From Elusimicrobiota bacterium (GTDB taxonomy: Bacteria; Elusimicrobiota; UBA8919): a stretch of 64,000 nt of DNA. A model generated the notes under the pieces. That model saw nothing but the letters and a program-made list of their open reading frames with translations, had not been told where the DNA came from and searched no databases. The stretch spans positions 130,088 to 194,087 of the forward strand of contig JAQUMH010000002.1 of the NCBI GenBank assembly GCA_028718185.1, given 5' to 3'. Shown here in pieces: positions 43,976-51,974 of the stretch. Each line of letters begins with the position of its first letter. The first letter of the stretch is position 1. A program made the position numbers and the translations under genes.

Positions 43976-44198
43976 TAAGCACTTTTCTCCATGGAGTATA
44001 TTTGCCTTCCCTGTACTCTTTTCGTCCTTTTTCAATCAGATCCCACGATTTTAAACTAAGCTCATCTTCAATATATTCTACCACCATCTCTCTGATTAAA
44101 GTTGAAACTGATTTATATTGCTTTTCAGCGATGTCTTCAAGTAAACAAGCAAGCTTTACCGGCATTTTAACCCCAATAAGTTTAACTTTTGTTTCCAT
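43968..44198 (-). CDS. Ribbon-helix-helix antitoxin
   Basis: A 76-residue protein with an N-terminal ribbon-helix-helix DNA-binding domain (KVKLIGVKMPVKLACLLEDIAEKQYKS and VSTLIREMVVEYIED) and a C-terminal tail (SWDLIEKGRKEYREGKY) likely to wrap the toxin. It is expected to repress its own promoter, which lies immediately upstream, and to neutralise the toxin encoded next. The ribosome site GGGAGGAAA is strong. Confidence 0.88.
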   Translation of the reverse strand: METKVKLIGVKMPVKLACLLEDIAEKQYKSVSTLIREMVVEYIEDELSLKSWDLIEKGRKEYREGKYTPWRKVLNG

Positions 44199-44218
44199 AT
44201 TTTCCTCCCGTTAAACAA

Positions 44219-44247
44219 AGTATAACATAGTTTAATTGTTTTGTCAA
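44219..44247 (-). promoter_or_regulatory. Promoter of the toxin-antitoxin pair
   Basis: Minus-strand TTGACA (44247-44242), 17-base spacer, TATACT (44224-44219). The antitoxin start is about 20 bases downstream, so the leader is very short. GTTTAAC/GTTTAAT-like repeats around the -10 could be the RHH operator. Confidence 0.75.
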
Positions 44248-44260
44248 GTACTTTTTTATT

Positions 44261-45511
44261 CTAACTTTTCAACCGATAAAGAATCTCGCCGGCTTTGGGG
44301 ACGAGCAAAATTCCCTTGTCTTCTTTATCTTTATAATCTTCTATTTTTATCTTATCCGGATTCATATATCCCAAATTCACTTTACGGCATCGTTCTTCAG
44401 GTATTCCTGTCGCCAGGACTACATTAACTCTGGGTTTTTCTATCCCGTTTTCAAAACTGCCTATGCCTTTGACGTGAGTAGAATGAGCCAAAACACCCCA
44501 CGGAAAATGTTTGAAATCATCCCATTGTTTTACAAAATAATCGCGGGTATGATAACCCACTTTGTCAATAATCTTACCATGGCTGTAACTTATTTCATTA
44601 ATATGCGGAGCATAAATTATCAGGGTGCCGCCCTCCGCAACCACCGGTTCTAATTTATACATGCATTTACCTGCCGTCCACACATCATCATACATTTTCG
44701 GCGCACAGGAAAGAACGGTATTAAAAGGTTTGTCTTTATATATAATATGCAATTTATCGGAGAGGTCAGCGGCAGAAGACCATGCTTCTTCAGGAGAACC
44801 ATAATATAAACCGGCAAGCTCCTCGCCTTTAACCACCAGACAAAAAGCGCTGCGTTTCACTTTCAAATGCGAAACCGCACAATCAATCACCTGGCGTACC
44901 GGCGTACTTTTATGCCCGTTTATCATGGGGTTTGTAATTATCGCTCCTAACCAATGAAAAAAATCGATAATTTCCTGACCTGCAATACCAGGGAATATAT
45001 ACTTATTACCCCCGGAAAAACCTACCACTTCGTGCGGAAAAACAGGTCCAATAATTAACAAATGGTCATAATCAAGCACCTTGCGATTAACAACTATTTT
45101 GACCGGCATTTTAAATTTATTATCAGTAATTTGAGAAATTGTTTCCTGCGGTATGGTTCCTATCAGGGTAAGCGCATCCGGTTCTTTCCAAAGATGATTG
45201 AAAAACCGGACTTTTGGATATTTTTGTTTATGTTCTTCAGCAGTTATCTCTACTCTTTGGTAAATTTGCTCGTCAGTCATAGGCGGATGAGTACCCAGGG
45301 CTATTAAAAAATCAAGTGTTGCTGCCCGGTGGGCGAGTAATCTATAAAGTATCTTAAACATCTGTCCTATAGGCGCAGTTCGTGTATGGTCAGGAATAAT
45401 AACCAGTACTTTTTGGCCGTCAAGACCGGCGGATTCCACAGAATCAGCCATTAAACTGGCTATTTCTTCTTCCGCTAAAAATCTGTTTTCGTACCCTTTT
45501 CCGATAACCAC
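44261..45511 (-). CDS. LarA-like (nickel-pincer) racemase family protein
   Basis: A 416-residue LarA/DUF2088 protein. Residues H94, H160, K170 and H186 line up at constant offset with the cofactor and catalytic residues of lactate racemase (H108, H174, K184, H200 in the Lactobacillus enzyme). DHTRTAP and GTHPPMTDEQI are also conserved. LarA paralogues epimerise various 2-hydroxy acids using the nickel-pincer cofactor. The cofactor genes larB, larC and larE are not in the window. The substrate may be a sugar acid given the neighbours. The start appears to be GTG. Confidence 0.82.
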   Translation of the reverse strand: MVIGKGYENRFLAEEEIASLMADSVESAGLDGQKVLVIIPDHTRTAPIGQMFKILYRLLAHRAATLDFLIALGTHPPMTDEQIYQRVEITAEEHKQKYPKVRFFNHLWKEPDALTLIGTIPQETISQITDNKFKMPVKIVVNRKVLDYDHLLIIGPVFPHEVVGFSGGNKYIFPGIAGQEIIDFFHWLGAIITNPMINGHKSTPVRQVIDCAVSHLKVKRSAFCLVVKGEELAGLYYGSPEEAWSSAADLSDKLHIIYKDKPFNTVLSCAPKMYDDVWTAGKCMYKLEPVVAEGGTLIIYAPHINEISYSHGKIIDKVGYHTRDYFVKQWDDFKHFPWGVLAHSTHVKGIGSFENGIEKPRVNVVLATGIPEERCRKVNLGYMNPDKIKIEDYKDKEDKGILLVPKAGEILYRLKS

Positions 45512-45542
45512 GATAATATAACTCCTAACATTATTATAAATT

Positions 45543-46685
45543 CTATTTTTTGAAATATCCTAAATCTTTTTCTATTTCATATTCTTTTAACTTAACATCT
45601 TCTCCCTTTATCAACATTTTATCATTCTTTATTTTTAACTTCTCTACATTATTAAATTCAGGATAATGTTTTAATACTTGCTCCTTTACATTATACCTAA
45701 TTATTCCATCTCCTCTTGTACCAATCCAAAGATATTTATTATCGCTTACTAATGTAGTCGGCCAATTGTACATATCTTTAGCAATATAGATTATATATGT
45801 TTCATTGTTCTCTTCATCATAAGCCCATGTTCCACCTTTGAAAATAGCATAATAATTGATCTTTCCAATTTTAAGAACATCTAAACGACTACTGGGATTA
45901 ACAACATTCCCTTTATATTTTCTTATTTTTACTTTTCCATTAGTTATATACCCTTTATTGTCAATTACCCACACTTGTTCAGCATACTTATTATTGTCTA
46001 AATTATTTTTAACCATATCTGCTGTTAAAAACCGGTCAGGATATTTATTCTTAAAATAAGATATAAATATATTTTCTCTTGCTTTATCAAGGTTTTTAGA
46101 AGGTGTAAATTCCCATGTTGGAAATGTACCTGGATCTTTTAACCATGTAAAATCATACGTAAGGAATGCATTATCTTTAATATCAATTATATAACAAGCA
46201 GCAGCATCTACTCCTGTTCCTCCGCCATCACAAGATATAAATACCTCAGATATATTATCTTTGTTTAAATCTAATACCTCCCATGAGAATATATTATATG
46301 GTTTTACTTTAAAAGAAAAATTTTTATCAAGCGCAAATTCTCCATTTCTATTCTTACGAATAAGATATAAAAGAGAATAAGCGTCCATATCACGGGTCGC
46401 CGGTTGAATTATATCCGGTTGAACTATATATTCAGGCTGTACATCATTGTCTGTTTGAACAACAATTGCACTTGGTCTTGTGCCTATTTCACTTTTACTA
46501 TTTGCCGACGATTTTACTAATTCTGGTGAAATAACTTTTAATAGATCTTTAAGAATAGTATCTGATGCTTCAATTGTTTTCCCGACAATTATTTTCTCTT
46601 GGCTGATAGTTTCAACACTTTTTAGTTTATAATTCAGTAACAATATAATTAATGCAAATAAAAAAGTTAATTTAAGTTTATTCAT
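45543..46685 (-). CDS. Secreted protein of unknown function with a propeller-like motif
   Basis: A 380-residue protein with an N-terminal signal (KLTFLFALIILLLNYKL). A low-complexity stretch follows (VQPEYIVQPDIIQPATRD, about 83-100). Residues about 130-155 (SWEVLDLNKDNISEVFISCDGGGTG) resemble an FG-GAP/VCBS-type 'DLNKDN' motif, and YLWIGTRGDGIIRYN near residue 340 resembles a two-component-type beta-propeller repeat. I do not recognise a family. It interrupts a cluster of cytoplasmic sugar enzymes. Confidence 0.55.
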   Translation of the reverse strand: MNKLKLTFLFALIILLLNYKLKSVETISQEKIIVGKTIEASDTILKDLLKVISPELVKSSANSKSEIGTRPSAIVVQTDNDVQPEYIVQPDIIQPATRDMDAYSLLYLIRKNRNGEFALDKNFSFKVKPYNIFSWEVLDLNKDNISEVFISCDGGGTGVDAAACYIIDIKDNAFLTYDFTWLKDPGTFPTWEFTPSKNLDKARENIFISYFKNKYPDRFLTADMVKNNLDNNKYAEQVWVIDNKGYITNGKVKIRKYKGNVVNPSSRLDVLKIGKINYYAIFKGGTWAYDEENNETYIIYIAKDMYNWPTTLVSDNKYLWIGTRGDGIIRYNVKEQVLKHYPEFNNVEKLKIKNDKMLIKGEDVKLKEYEIEKDLGYFKK

Positions 46686-46723
46686 AACAATTAGTCATCC
46701 ATGTAATCTTAGGACGAAGTCGC

Positions 46724-47884
46724 TTATTTTATATTAAATCCCAGAGACGTCAGAACTTCTGATAATTTTTTGTCATCCCTTGATAATTTAACGTCTATAC
46801 TCTGAAATTCTCTACGAACCGGATATTTCTTTCTTAAGAGGTCAAAATAGGGACCTTGCTCATTTACCGGTAATTCAATAATTTTTCGTAATTTTTTGTC
46901 GTCTTCGAGAATATTATACATCTGACTCACCAGATTGTCAACCACGCTTTCAATCCCTTCTTTATCGTAACTATCATTATTAAAAACCAATGGCGGACGC
47001 GTACGGTCAAAAAGTATTTTGTCCGGATTCCATTGAACAGGAACTCCCAAAAATCGGCATAATTCCTCATAAACCATAAATGTGCCATTGACTTTACCGT
47101 CATAAGAATAACCCGCAATATGCGATGTACCTAAAGATACGAGTTTGACAAGTTCTGCGTCGATAGACGGTTCCTTTTCCCAGACATCAAGCACGACGGC
47201 GGATAATTTTTTACTCTTTAAAGTACTTTTCAGAGCATTATTATCTACCACCGAGCCACGCGAGGAATTTATAAGTATGCTGCCCGGTTTCATCGCAGCC
47301 AGAAAATCCTCGTTCACCAAATGATATGTAGCATCCTGCCCTTCCTTATTCAGGGGCACATGGAAGGTAAGTATATCTGCTTTCATAAGTTCTTTTAAAG
47401 GGAGATATTTACGGTCACCGGTACTTCGCGCCATAGGTGGGTCATTTAAAAGTACATTCATACCCATCGCTTTAACTTTGGTTACTACCCTGCTGCCGAC
47501 TTTACCAACCCCGATAATTCCTAAAGTCTTACCTTTAAGTTTGAAATTCTTTTTTTGGGCTAAAAAAAGAAGGGCGGCAATAACATACTCTGCCACCGAA
47601 TTGGCGTTGGAACCGGGCGCACTGACAAATTTTATATTTTTTTTGTTTAGATATGGAATGTTTACATGGTCGGTACCGATTGTAGCCGTCCCGACAAACC
47701 TGACTAAACTCCCATCCAGAAGCTCCGGTCCCACTTTGGTTACCGAGCGGACAATAAGAACTTCTACCCGGTTTTTCTTGATAATCTCGGAAGTTATAGA
47801 ACGCCCGGGCATTATTATAGTCTGACCTAATGTACCAAAGGACTCTTTAACGAAAGGTATATTTTCATCAGATAAAATTATCAT
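46724..47884 (-). CDS. pdxB: 4-phosphoerythronate dehydrogenase (PdxB-like)
   Basis: A 386-residue D-2-hydroxyacid dehydrogenase. The N-terminal DENIPFVKESFGTLG, RFVGTATIGTDHVN, the PGSNANSVAEYVIAALL segment, Rossmann GIIGVGKVGSRV followed by DPPMA, and the HIAGYSYDGKVNGT segment with the catalytic histidine match PdxB rather than SerA. A C-terminal dimerisation region (about 290-386) is present. PdxB serves pyridoxal phosphate synthesis, but no other pdx genes are adjacent; given the HAD phosphatase and sugar enzymes next door, another sugar-acid phosphate substrate is possible. Confidence 0.82.
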   Translation of the reverse strand: MIILSDENIPFVKESFGTLGQTIIMPGRSITSEIIKKNRVEVLIVRSVTKVGPELLDGSLVRFVGTATIGTDHVNIPYLNKKNIKFVSAPGSNANSVAEYVIAALLFLAQKKNFKLKGKTLGIIGVGKVGSRVVTKVKAMGMNVLLNDPPMARSTGDRKYLPLKELMKADILTFHVPLNKEGQDATYHLVNEDFLAAMKPGSILINSSRGSVVDNNALKSTLKSKKLSAVVLDVWEKEPSIDAELVKLVSLGTSHIAGYSYDGKVNGTFMVYEELCRFLGVPVQWNPDKILFDRTRPPLVFNNDSYDKEGIESVVDNLVSQMYNILEDDKKLRKIIELPVNEQGPYFDLLRKKYPVRREFQSIDVKLSRDDKKLSEVLTSLGFNIK

Positions 47885-47896
47885 AATGATTTTCTA

Positions 47897-48784
47897 TTAC
47901 TTTTTCCAGGGCGGTGTGTCCGGTAAATATGCATCAAATTCGGCTATTAGTTTCTCTTCGTATTTTCCGGCATATTCGCCATCAGTGAACTTCTTCATTG
48001 ACTCTTTATATAACCGTTCCCAGGAAGCGTCTTCATTACCAGGATTAATCGGATAGAAAAGGACCTGGTTTGCCCGTGCAGCTTTCATATCACCCGGCGC
48101 ATCACCAATCATAATGACGTTGTTTTTATCATAACGCCCTTTTATTGCGATTTCAAGATGTTCTTTCTTTGTGCCCATCTCCTGCCCGGCTATTACTTTA
48201 ACATATTTGTCTATTCCATGCTCCTGCCATTCCCGGACAAGCGCCTCACCCGGAGTAGCCGAGACAACAATTATATCAGCTACTTTAGACATCGCTTCCA
48301 AATTTTCCCTTACAAACGGGAAAGGAGGAACGCCGCGTACGAATCTGGTGACAGTATTATTAACTTCCTTTGACCATTTAAGTGTCCTTGTCAGGACAGG
48401 GTCATTAGTTTCTTTAACTGCTTTTTCCAAAGCAGGGTTACCCAGTTTAGTTTCTTTTTCCATCCACTTACGGAGAGAATCGACTTGCGGTAATTTAATC
48501 CCGCGCCTTTTGACTTCTTCACGTTCTTTTAAAAGATCAAAGACCATAACGAGGGCAGGGAAGCGGTTAATCCCTCGCCACTTGGAATACAGGTTTACAA
48601 ATTCCGCAGCCTCACGGGCATATTTTGAAACAGCCTGCAAATCCCATTCGTTAATAATATTAGGGATAAAACATTCTTTGTGCTTGATTTCCATGGTATC
48701 AAAAGCACACCCGTCAGAATCAATACCCACCAGAAACTTCTTCTCATGTTTAAAATCTCTAAGCGCCTGTGCAGCATCAACCAT
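47897..48784 (-). CDS. HAD-superfamily hydrolase
   Basis: A 295-residue phosphatase-like protein with HAD motif I at GIDSDGCAFD (D22, D24), motif II around VVSATP, a motif III lysine in MGTKKEH and motif IV MIGDAPGDM. A helical cap of roughly 110 residues lies between motifs I and II. It is positioned 12 bases upstream of pdxB and downstream of the phosphofructokinase gene, suggesting a sugar-phosphate substrate. The leader carries the CACATTTCACATTTCAC element before AAGGAGGG. Confidence 0.8.
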   Translation of the reverse strand: MVDAAQALRDFKHEKKFLVGIDSDGCAFDTMEIKHKECFIPNIINEWDLQAVSKYAREAAEFVNLYSKWRGINRFPALVMVFDLLKEREEVKRRGIKLPQVDSLRKWMEKETKLGNPALEKAVKETNDPVLTRTLKWSKEVNNTVTRFVRGVPPFPFVRENLEAMSKVADIIVVSATPGEALVREWQEHGIDKYVKVIAGQEMGTKKEHLEIAIKGRYDKNNVIMIGDAPGDMKAARANQVLFYPINPGNEDASWERLYKESMKKFTDGEYAGKYEEKLIAEFDAYLPDTPPWKK

Positions 48785-48805
48785 GACTTTTTACCCTCCT
48801 TAATA

Positions 48806-48962
48806 TTTGTGAAATGTGAAATGTGTTATGTGTAATGTGAAAAACAACTTTGAAACTTGCTTCGCGAAACTTATAGAAACTGATTGAAATTTATTGTGAT
48901 TTTCTTTTTCTATTAATTTCTACCAATTTCTTAGTTTCTATAAGTTTCAATATCAATTTCTA
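48806..48962. repeat. Word repeats and 16-bp-arm palindrome between pfk and HAD genes
   Basis: GTGAAATGTG-type words (48809-48839) are followed by a palindrome with perfect 16-base arms GAAACTTATAGAAACT (48866-48881) and AGTTTCTATAAGTTTC (48933-48948), plus further GAAATTT/AATTTC words inside. The stem would sit between the two genes in the transcript. Confidence 0.72.
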
Positions 48963-50258
48963 TTATTTTTTCCGGAAACCTTGTGGAATATATTCAGGGC
49001 ATTTCTTGTCTGCAAATATCTGTTTGAACCTGGCAAAACGCATTCTGCCGTCGACCAGAGGTATACTTACCCAATCTTCACCAATTAGCGGGCGGGCGTA
49101 TTTAATAAAATCGTCGGTAACATCAATTTTATTTTTTGCTAACCAGTTGGCGGGAAATGTCCGTTCTGAATTAGCAACCAGTTCTAATCCTACCTTACTA
49201 TATTCAACATTATATATCAAACCTGGCTTCCTTAAAATAGTAGCCATATAACCGTTGCCGTCTTCAACTGCTATCATAACAGCTTTCTGTCCTACTCTGT
49301 AAGCTTCATCAAGGTCAATATTGGATGCATAGACCATAGCGTGACGTTGGTCGGTACCCGGCACCTGACCACGGGCTGAACCCCGTGCTTTAAGTCCTGC
49401 TTTATTAAGATAATTAACCACACTTTGTTCAACGGTTATTTTACTGGCGCTGAATTGAGTATGACCAAATGCGTCTTTGCTTTCACCAAGGTCACCTACA
49501 TTATAACCTTCGCTGACTACCACTATCACACGACCCGCAGTTTTTAACTGGTCATTAACGTTATCAGCCATTTCTTTGATACCCAGTCCTGATTCAGCCA
49601 TGTAAATCTGTAAAGGTATTTCTCTTTTTGGGTCAGCCAGCCTGGCTGCTGCGGGAATAAAACCTATTTTCCTACCCATAGCTTGAATAACCAATACAGG
49701 GTCAGCAGGAGAAGAACCTGCATTTTCTTCATTAGCGTTCTGGATATAACAAGTCCAGTACTTTGCAACACTACCGTATCCCGGTGTATGGTCGATAAGT
49801 TTAAATTCAGAATCTCCAACATCATTATCTATTGTTTTGGGTACACCGACAGCTACCAGTTCCAGACCTTTTTCGTGAGCCAGAACGCTTATCTTGTGGG
49901 CTGTATCCATAGAATCGTTGCCGCCGATATAAAATAAAAACCCGATATCGTGTGCCTTAAAAACATCTATTACGCGTCTCAAATCTTCCTGCTGGTCTTT
50001 TTTTAATTTATAACGACAGGTACCAATAGAACCGGCTGCAGGTGTATTTCTTAAAAGAGCTACTTCTGTTTCGTCCTGGGCACTTAAATCAAGCAGTTCT
50101 TCTTTGAGAATACCTTCTATCCCGTGATAACCCGCGTATATAGTGCCGAATTTATCCGGAAATTTTTTGCAGGTTTCAATTATCCCGCGAAGAGAATTAT
50201 TAATTACCGGCGACGGACCGCCCGACTGTGCCACTAGTACATTTTTTAATTTCGCCAT
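48963..50258 (-). CDS. 6-phosphofructokinase, probably PPi-dependent
   Basis: A 431-residue phosphofructokinase. The phosphate-binding loop reads YIGGNDSMDT (N114, D115) and the substrate loop PKTIDND (K141). In this family an aspartate at the second position and the lysine of PKTIDND go with pyrophosphate rather than ATP as donor; ATP enzymes have GGDGS and PGTIDND. The MGRKIGFIPAA segment (fructose-6-P binding) is present. PPi use would save ATP in an anaerobe and could make the step reversible. The start follows AAAGGGGGGAG. Confidence 0.85.
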   Translation of the reverse strand: MAKLKNVLVAQSGGPSPVINNSLRGIIETCKKFPDKFGTIYAGYHGIEGILKEELLDLSAQDETEVALLRNTPAAGSIGTCRYKLKKDQQEDLRRVIDVFKAHDIGFLFYIGGNDSMDTAHKISVLAHEKGLELVAVGVPKTIDNDVGDSEFKLIDHTPGYGSVAKYWTCYIQNANEENAGSSPADPVLVIQAMGRKIGFIPAAARLADPKREIPLQIYMAESGLGIKEMADNVNDQLKTAGRVIVVVSEGYNVGDLGESKDAFGHTQFSASKITVEQSVVNYLNKAGLKARGSARGQVPGTDQRHAMVYASNIDLDEAYRVGQKAVMIAVEDGNGYMATILRKPGLIYNVEYSKVGLELVANSERTFPANWLAKNKIDVTDDFIKYARPLIGEDWVSIPLVDGRMRFARFKQIFADKKCPEYIPQGFRKK

Positions 50259-50279
50259 CTTAAACTCCCCCCTTTAAAA

Positions 50280-50425
50280 ATTGTGAAATGTGAAATGTGT
50301 CAAGTGTAATGTAAAAATAGAAACAAGATGCAAGATGTAAGATACAAGATTTAAGAATCAAGATTCAAGAAGTAAGATTATATTCTAATCTTTTAATCTT
50401 GAATCTTCAATCTTTAATCTTCAGT
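50280..50425. repeat. Word-repeat palindrome upstream of pfk
   Basis: TGTGAAATG words (50282-50312) are followed by a CAAGATG/TAAGATT word array with centre TTATATTCTAA and complementary TAATCTT words to about 50425. It fills nearly the whole SDR-pfk gap and resembles the elements at 39545-39628 and 51309-51412. Confidence 0.72.
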
Positions 50426-50432
50426 CTCTTAA

Positions 50433-51290
50433 TTATACACCGCTGAAGGCGGAAAATCCGCCGTCTACGGGGACTACTATGCCGGTTACAAAACTTGATG
50501 CGTCAGATAATAGCCATATAATTGTACCAACTAAATCTTCGGGATTACCAAAACGGGACATAGGGGTATGGGCAATAATGGTCTTGCCTCTCTCTGTCAG
50601 TTGTCCTGTTTTCTCGTCTGTTAACAAAAACCGGTTTTGATCACTCATAAAAAATCCGGGTGCTATAGCATTGACCCGGATATTTACAGATGCCAAATGC
50701 ACAGCTATCCACTGTGTAAAATTCGAAACCGCTGCCTTAGCTGCCGAATATGCCGGGATTTTAGTAAGAGGGCGAAAAGCATTCATTGAAGAAATATTAA
50801 GGATTACACCGCCGCCCTGTTCTGCCATTATACGGCTGAAAACCTGGGTAGGCAAAAATGTCCCCAAAAAATTTAAGTTGAAAACAAATTGCACGCCTTC
50901 AGGAGCAAGGTCAAAAAAAGATTTTGAGTTTGCCGGCTGGGATTTTAAATCCTGTGGCAAAAGCCGTTCGCTGGAAGTAGTCGCCTTGGGACTGTTCCCT
51001 CCGGCGCCGTTGATTAAAATATTAGGCTTGCCATAAATTTTTAGGATTTGTGCACATGCCTGCTCAATGCTTGCGCGTTCCAGGACGTTGCATTCCAACG
51101 CCACAGCTTCTCCGTTTTTTTTCTTAATCTCATCGGCAACTTTTTCAGCAGCTTCTTTTTTCAAGTCCAGCACGACTACCTTTACACCTACTGAGCCTAA
51201 CTTCTTGGCGATATCACCGCAAAGAACGCCACCACCGCCGGTAACAACCGCTATTTTCCCTTTCAAATCAAACATACTGTCATTAGACAT
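50433..51290 (-). CDS. SDR oxidoreductase, D-mannonate oxidoreductase-like
   Basis: About 285 residues from the ATG 51290 (behind AAAAGGAGATG); a longer frame upstream merely translates the word repeats. It has a Rossmann TGGGGVLCG motif, INGAGGN and the catalytic YSAAK (Y and K) with SSMNAF. The pattern NFLGTFLPTQVF, LTKIPAYSAAKAA and RFGNPEDLVGTI matches the YjmF/UxuB-type SDR that interconverts fructuronate and mannonate. The C-terminal VDGGFSAFSGV also fits. This implies uronate metabolism, consistent with the surrounding sugar-acid genes. Confidence 0.82.
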   Translation of the reverse strand: MSNDSMFDLKGKIAVVTGGGGVLCGDIAKKLGSVGVKVVVLDLKKEAAEKVADEIKKKNGEAVALECNVLERASIEQACAQILKIYGKPNILINGAGGNSPKATTSSERLLPQDLKSQPANSKSFFDLAPEGVQFVFNLNFLGTFLPTQVFSRIMAEQGGGVILNISSMNAFRPLTKIPAYSAAKAAVSNFTQWIAVHLASVNIRVNAIAPGFFMSDQNRFLLTDEKTGQLTERGKTIIAHTPMSRFGNPEDLVGTIIWLLSDASSFVTGIVVPVDGGFSAFSGV

Positions 51291-51308
51291 AAAATCATCT
51301 CCTTTTTC

Positions 51309-51412
51309 AACAAGAAACAAGATGCAAGATGTAAGAAACAAGATTAAAGAAGTAAGATTCAAGAAGCAAGATTAGATTCTAATCTTTCAATCTTTTAATC
51401 TTTCAATCTTAT
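51309..51412. repeat. AAGATT-word palindrome upstream of the SDR gene
   Basis: CAAGATG, TAAGAAAC, CAAGATT, AAGAAG words run to the centre TTAGATTCTAATC, then AATCTTTC words in the opposite sense to 51412. It lies between the promoter (51440-51468) and the SDR ribosome site, so it would form a leader hairpin. Confidence 0.72.
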
Positions 51413-51439
51413 AATTTCTTGCAGTGTACAATTTTTGTG

Positions 51440-51468
51440 ATTATAGCATATTGCTTATTACTTGACAA
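51440..51468 (-). promoter_or_regulatory. Promoter upstream of the SDR-pfk cluster
   Basis: Minus-strand TTGTCA (51468-51463), 17-base spacer, TATAAT (51445-51440). The SDR start is 150 bases downstream, with the AAGATT palindrome in the leader. It could serve the whole carbohydrate cluster to the left. Confidence 0.65.
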
Positions 51469-51485
51469 GATTTTGCAAACCACTC

Positions 51486-51917
51486 CTATAACCTTGCATT
51501 TGTTGCTTGTAAACGTCTGCAGAATACTTTTATAATACCTACTGCAACTGTCGGTTGTTCATAAACTAAATCAAGGAATGGCTCTTGTGCTATAAGAAGA
51601 CATACTGTCTTTTCCAATGCCCTGGCTGCTGCTGTATGCGGTAAATCAACAAATAAAGACAGCTCCCCGAAACATTCAGACGGCCCAAATATAGCTAAAA
51701 CTATTTTATTTCCACCGCTGCTTCTCGAAATTTCTACTTTACCGGAAACAACAATATGCAACCCTGATTGTTGTGAACCTTCGGTAAATATTACAGTGTC
51801 CGGTTCTACTGTTTTTTCAAATGTTATTTTTGAAATTGCAAGTAATTCCTCACCAGACAGATTCCCGAATATGGGAAACTTTTTCATATGGAGAATCTTT
51901 TCCATTGTACTTAACAT
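51486..51917 (-). CDS. Cyclic-nucleotide-binding-fold protein
   Basis: About 143 residues from the ATG 51917 (GGGAGGAAAC before it). The protein is a single cNMP-binding domain: FGNLSGEELLAISKIT, VIFTEGSQQSGLHIVVSGKVEI and the phosphate-binding cassette FGELSLFVDLPHTAAARALE. The cassette's usual phosphate-binding arginine (PR.A) is replaced by histidine, so canonical cAMP/cGMP binding is doubtful. There is no DNA-binding domain. It ends an operon with two MFS proteins and a transporter-HEAT fusion; in known relatives a cNMP domain is fused to such transporters. Confidence 0.82.
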   Translation of the reverse strand: MLSTMEKILHMKKFPIFGNLSGEELLAISKITFEKTVEPDTVIFTEGSQQSGLHIVVSGKVEISRSSGGNKIVLAIFGPSECFGELSLFVDLPHTAAARALEKTVCLLIAQEPFLDLVYEQPTVAVGIIKVFCRRLQATNARL

Positions 51918-51974
51918 GTTTCCTCCCATTATGGTTTTTATATGAAAACTAAATACAAATAATATCGAAAGTTA

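Noticed and set aside
48171-48803. Plus-strand 210-codon open frame antisense to the HAD gene
   Set aside because: It is the antisense shadow of a clear HAD hydrolase gene, and the product is low in recognisable motifs.
51461-51500. Plus-strand TTGACA near 51462 as a promoter
   Set aside because: The same site is part of a better minus-strand promoter (TTGTCA-17-TATAAT), and no plus-strand gene follows.
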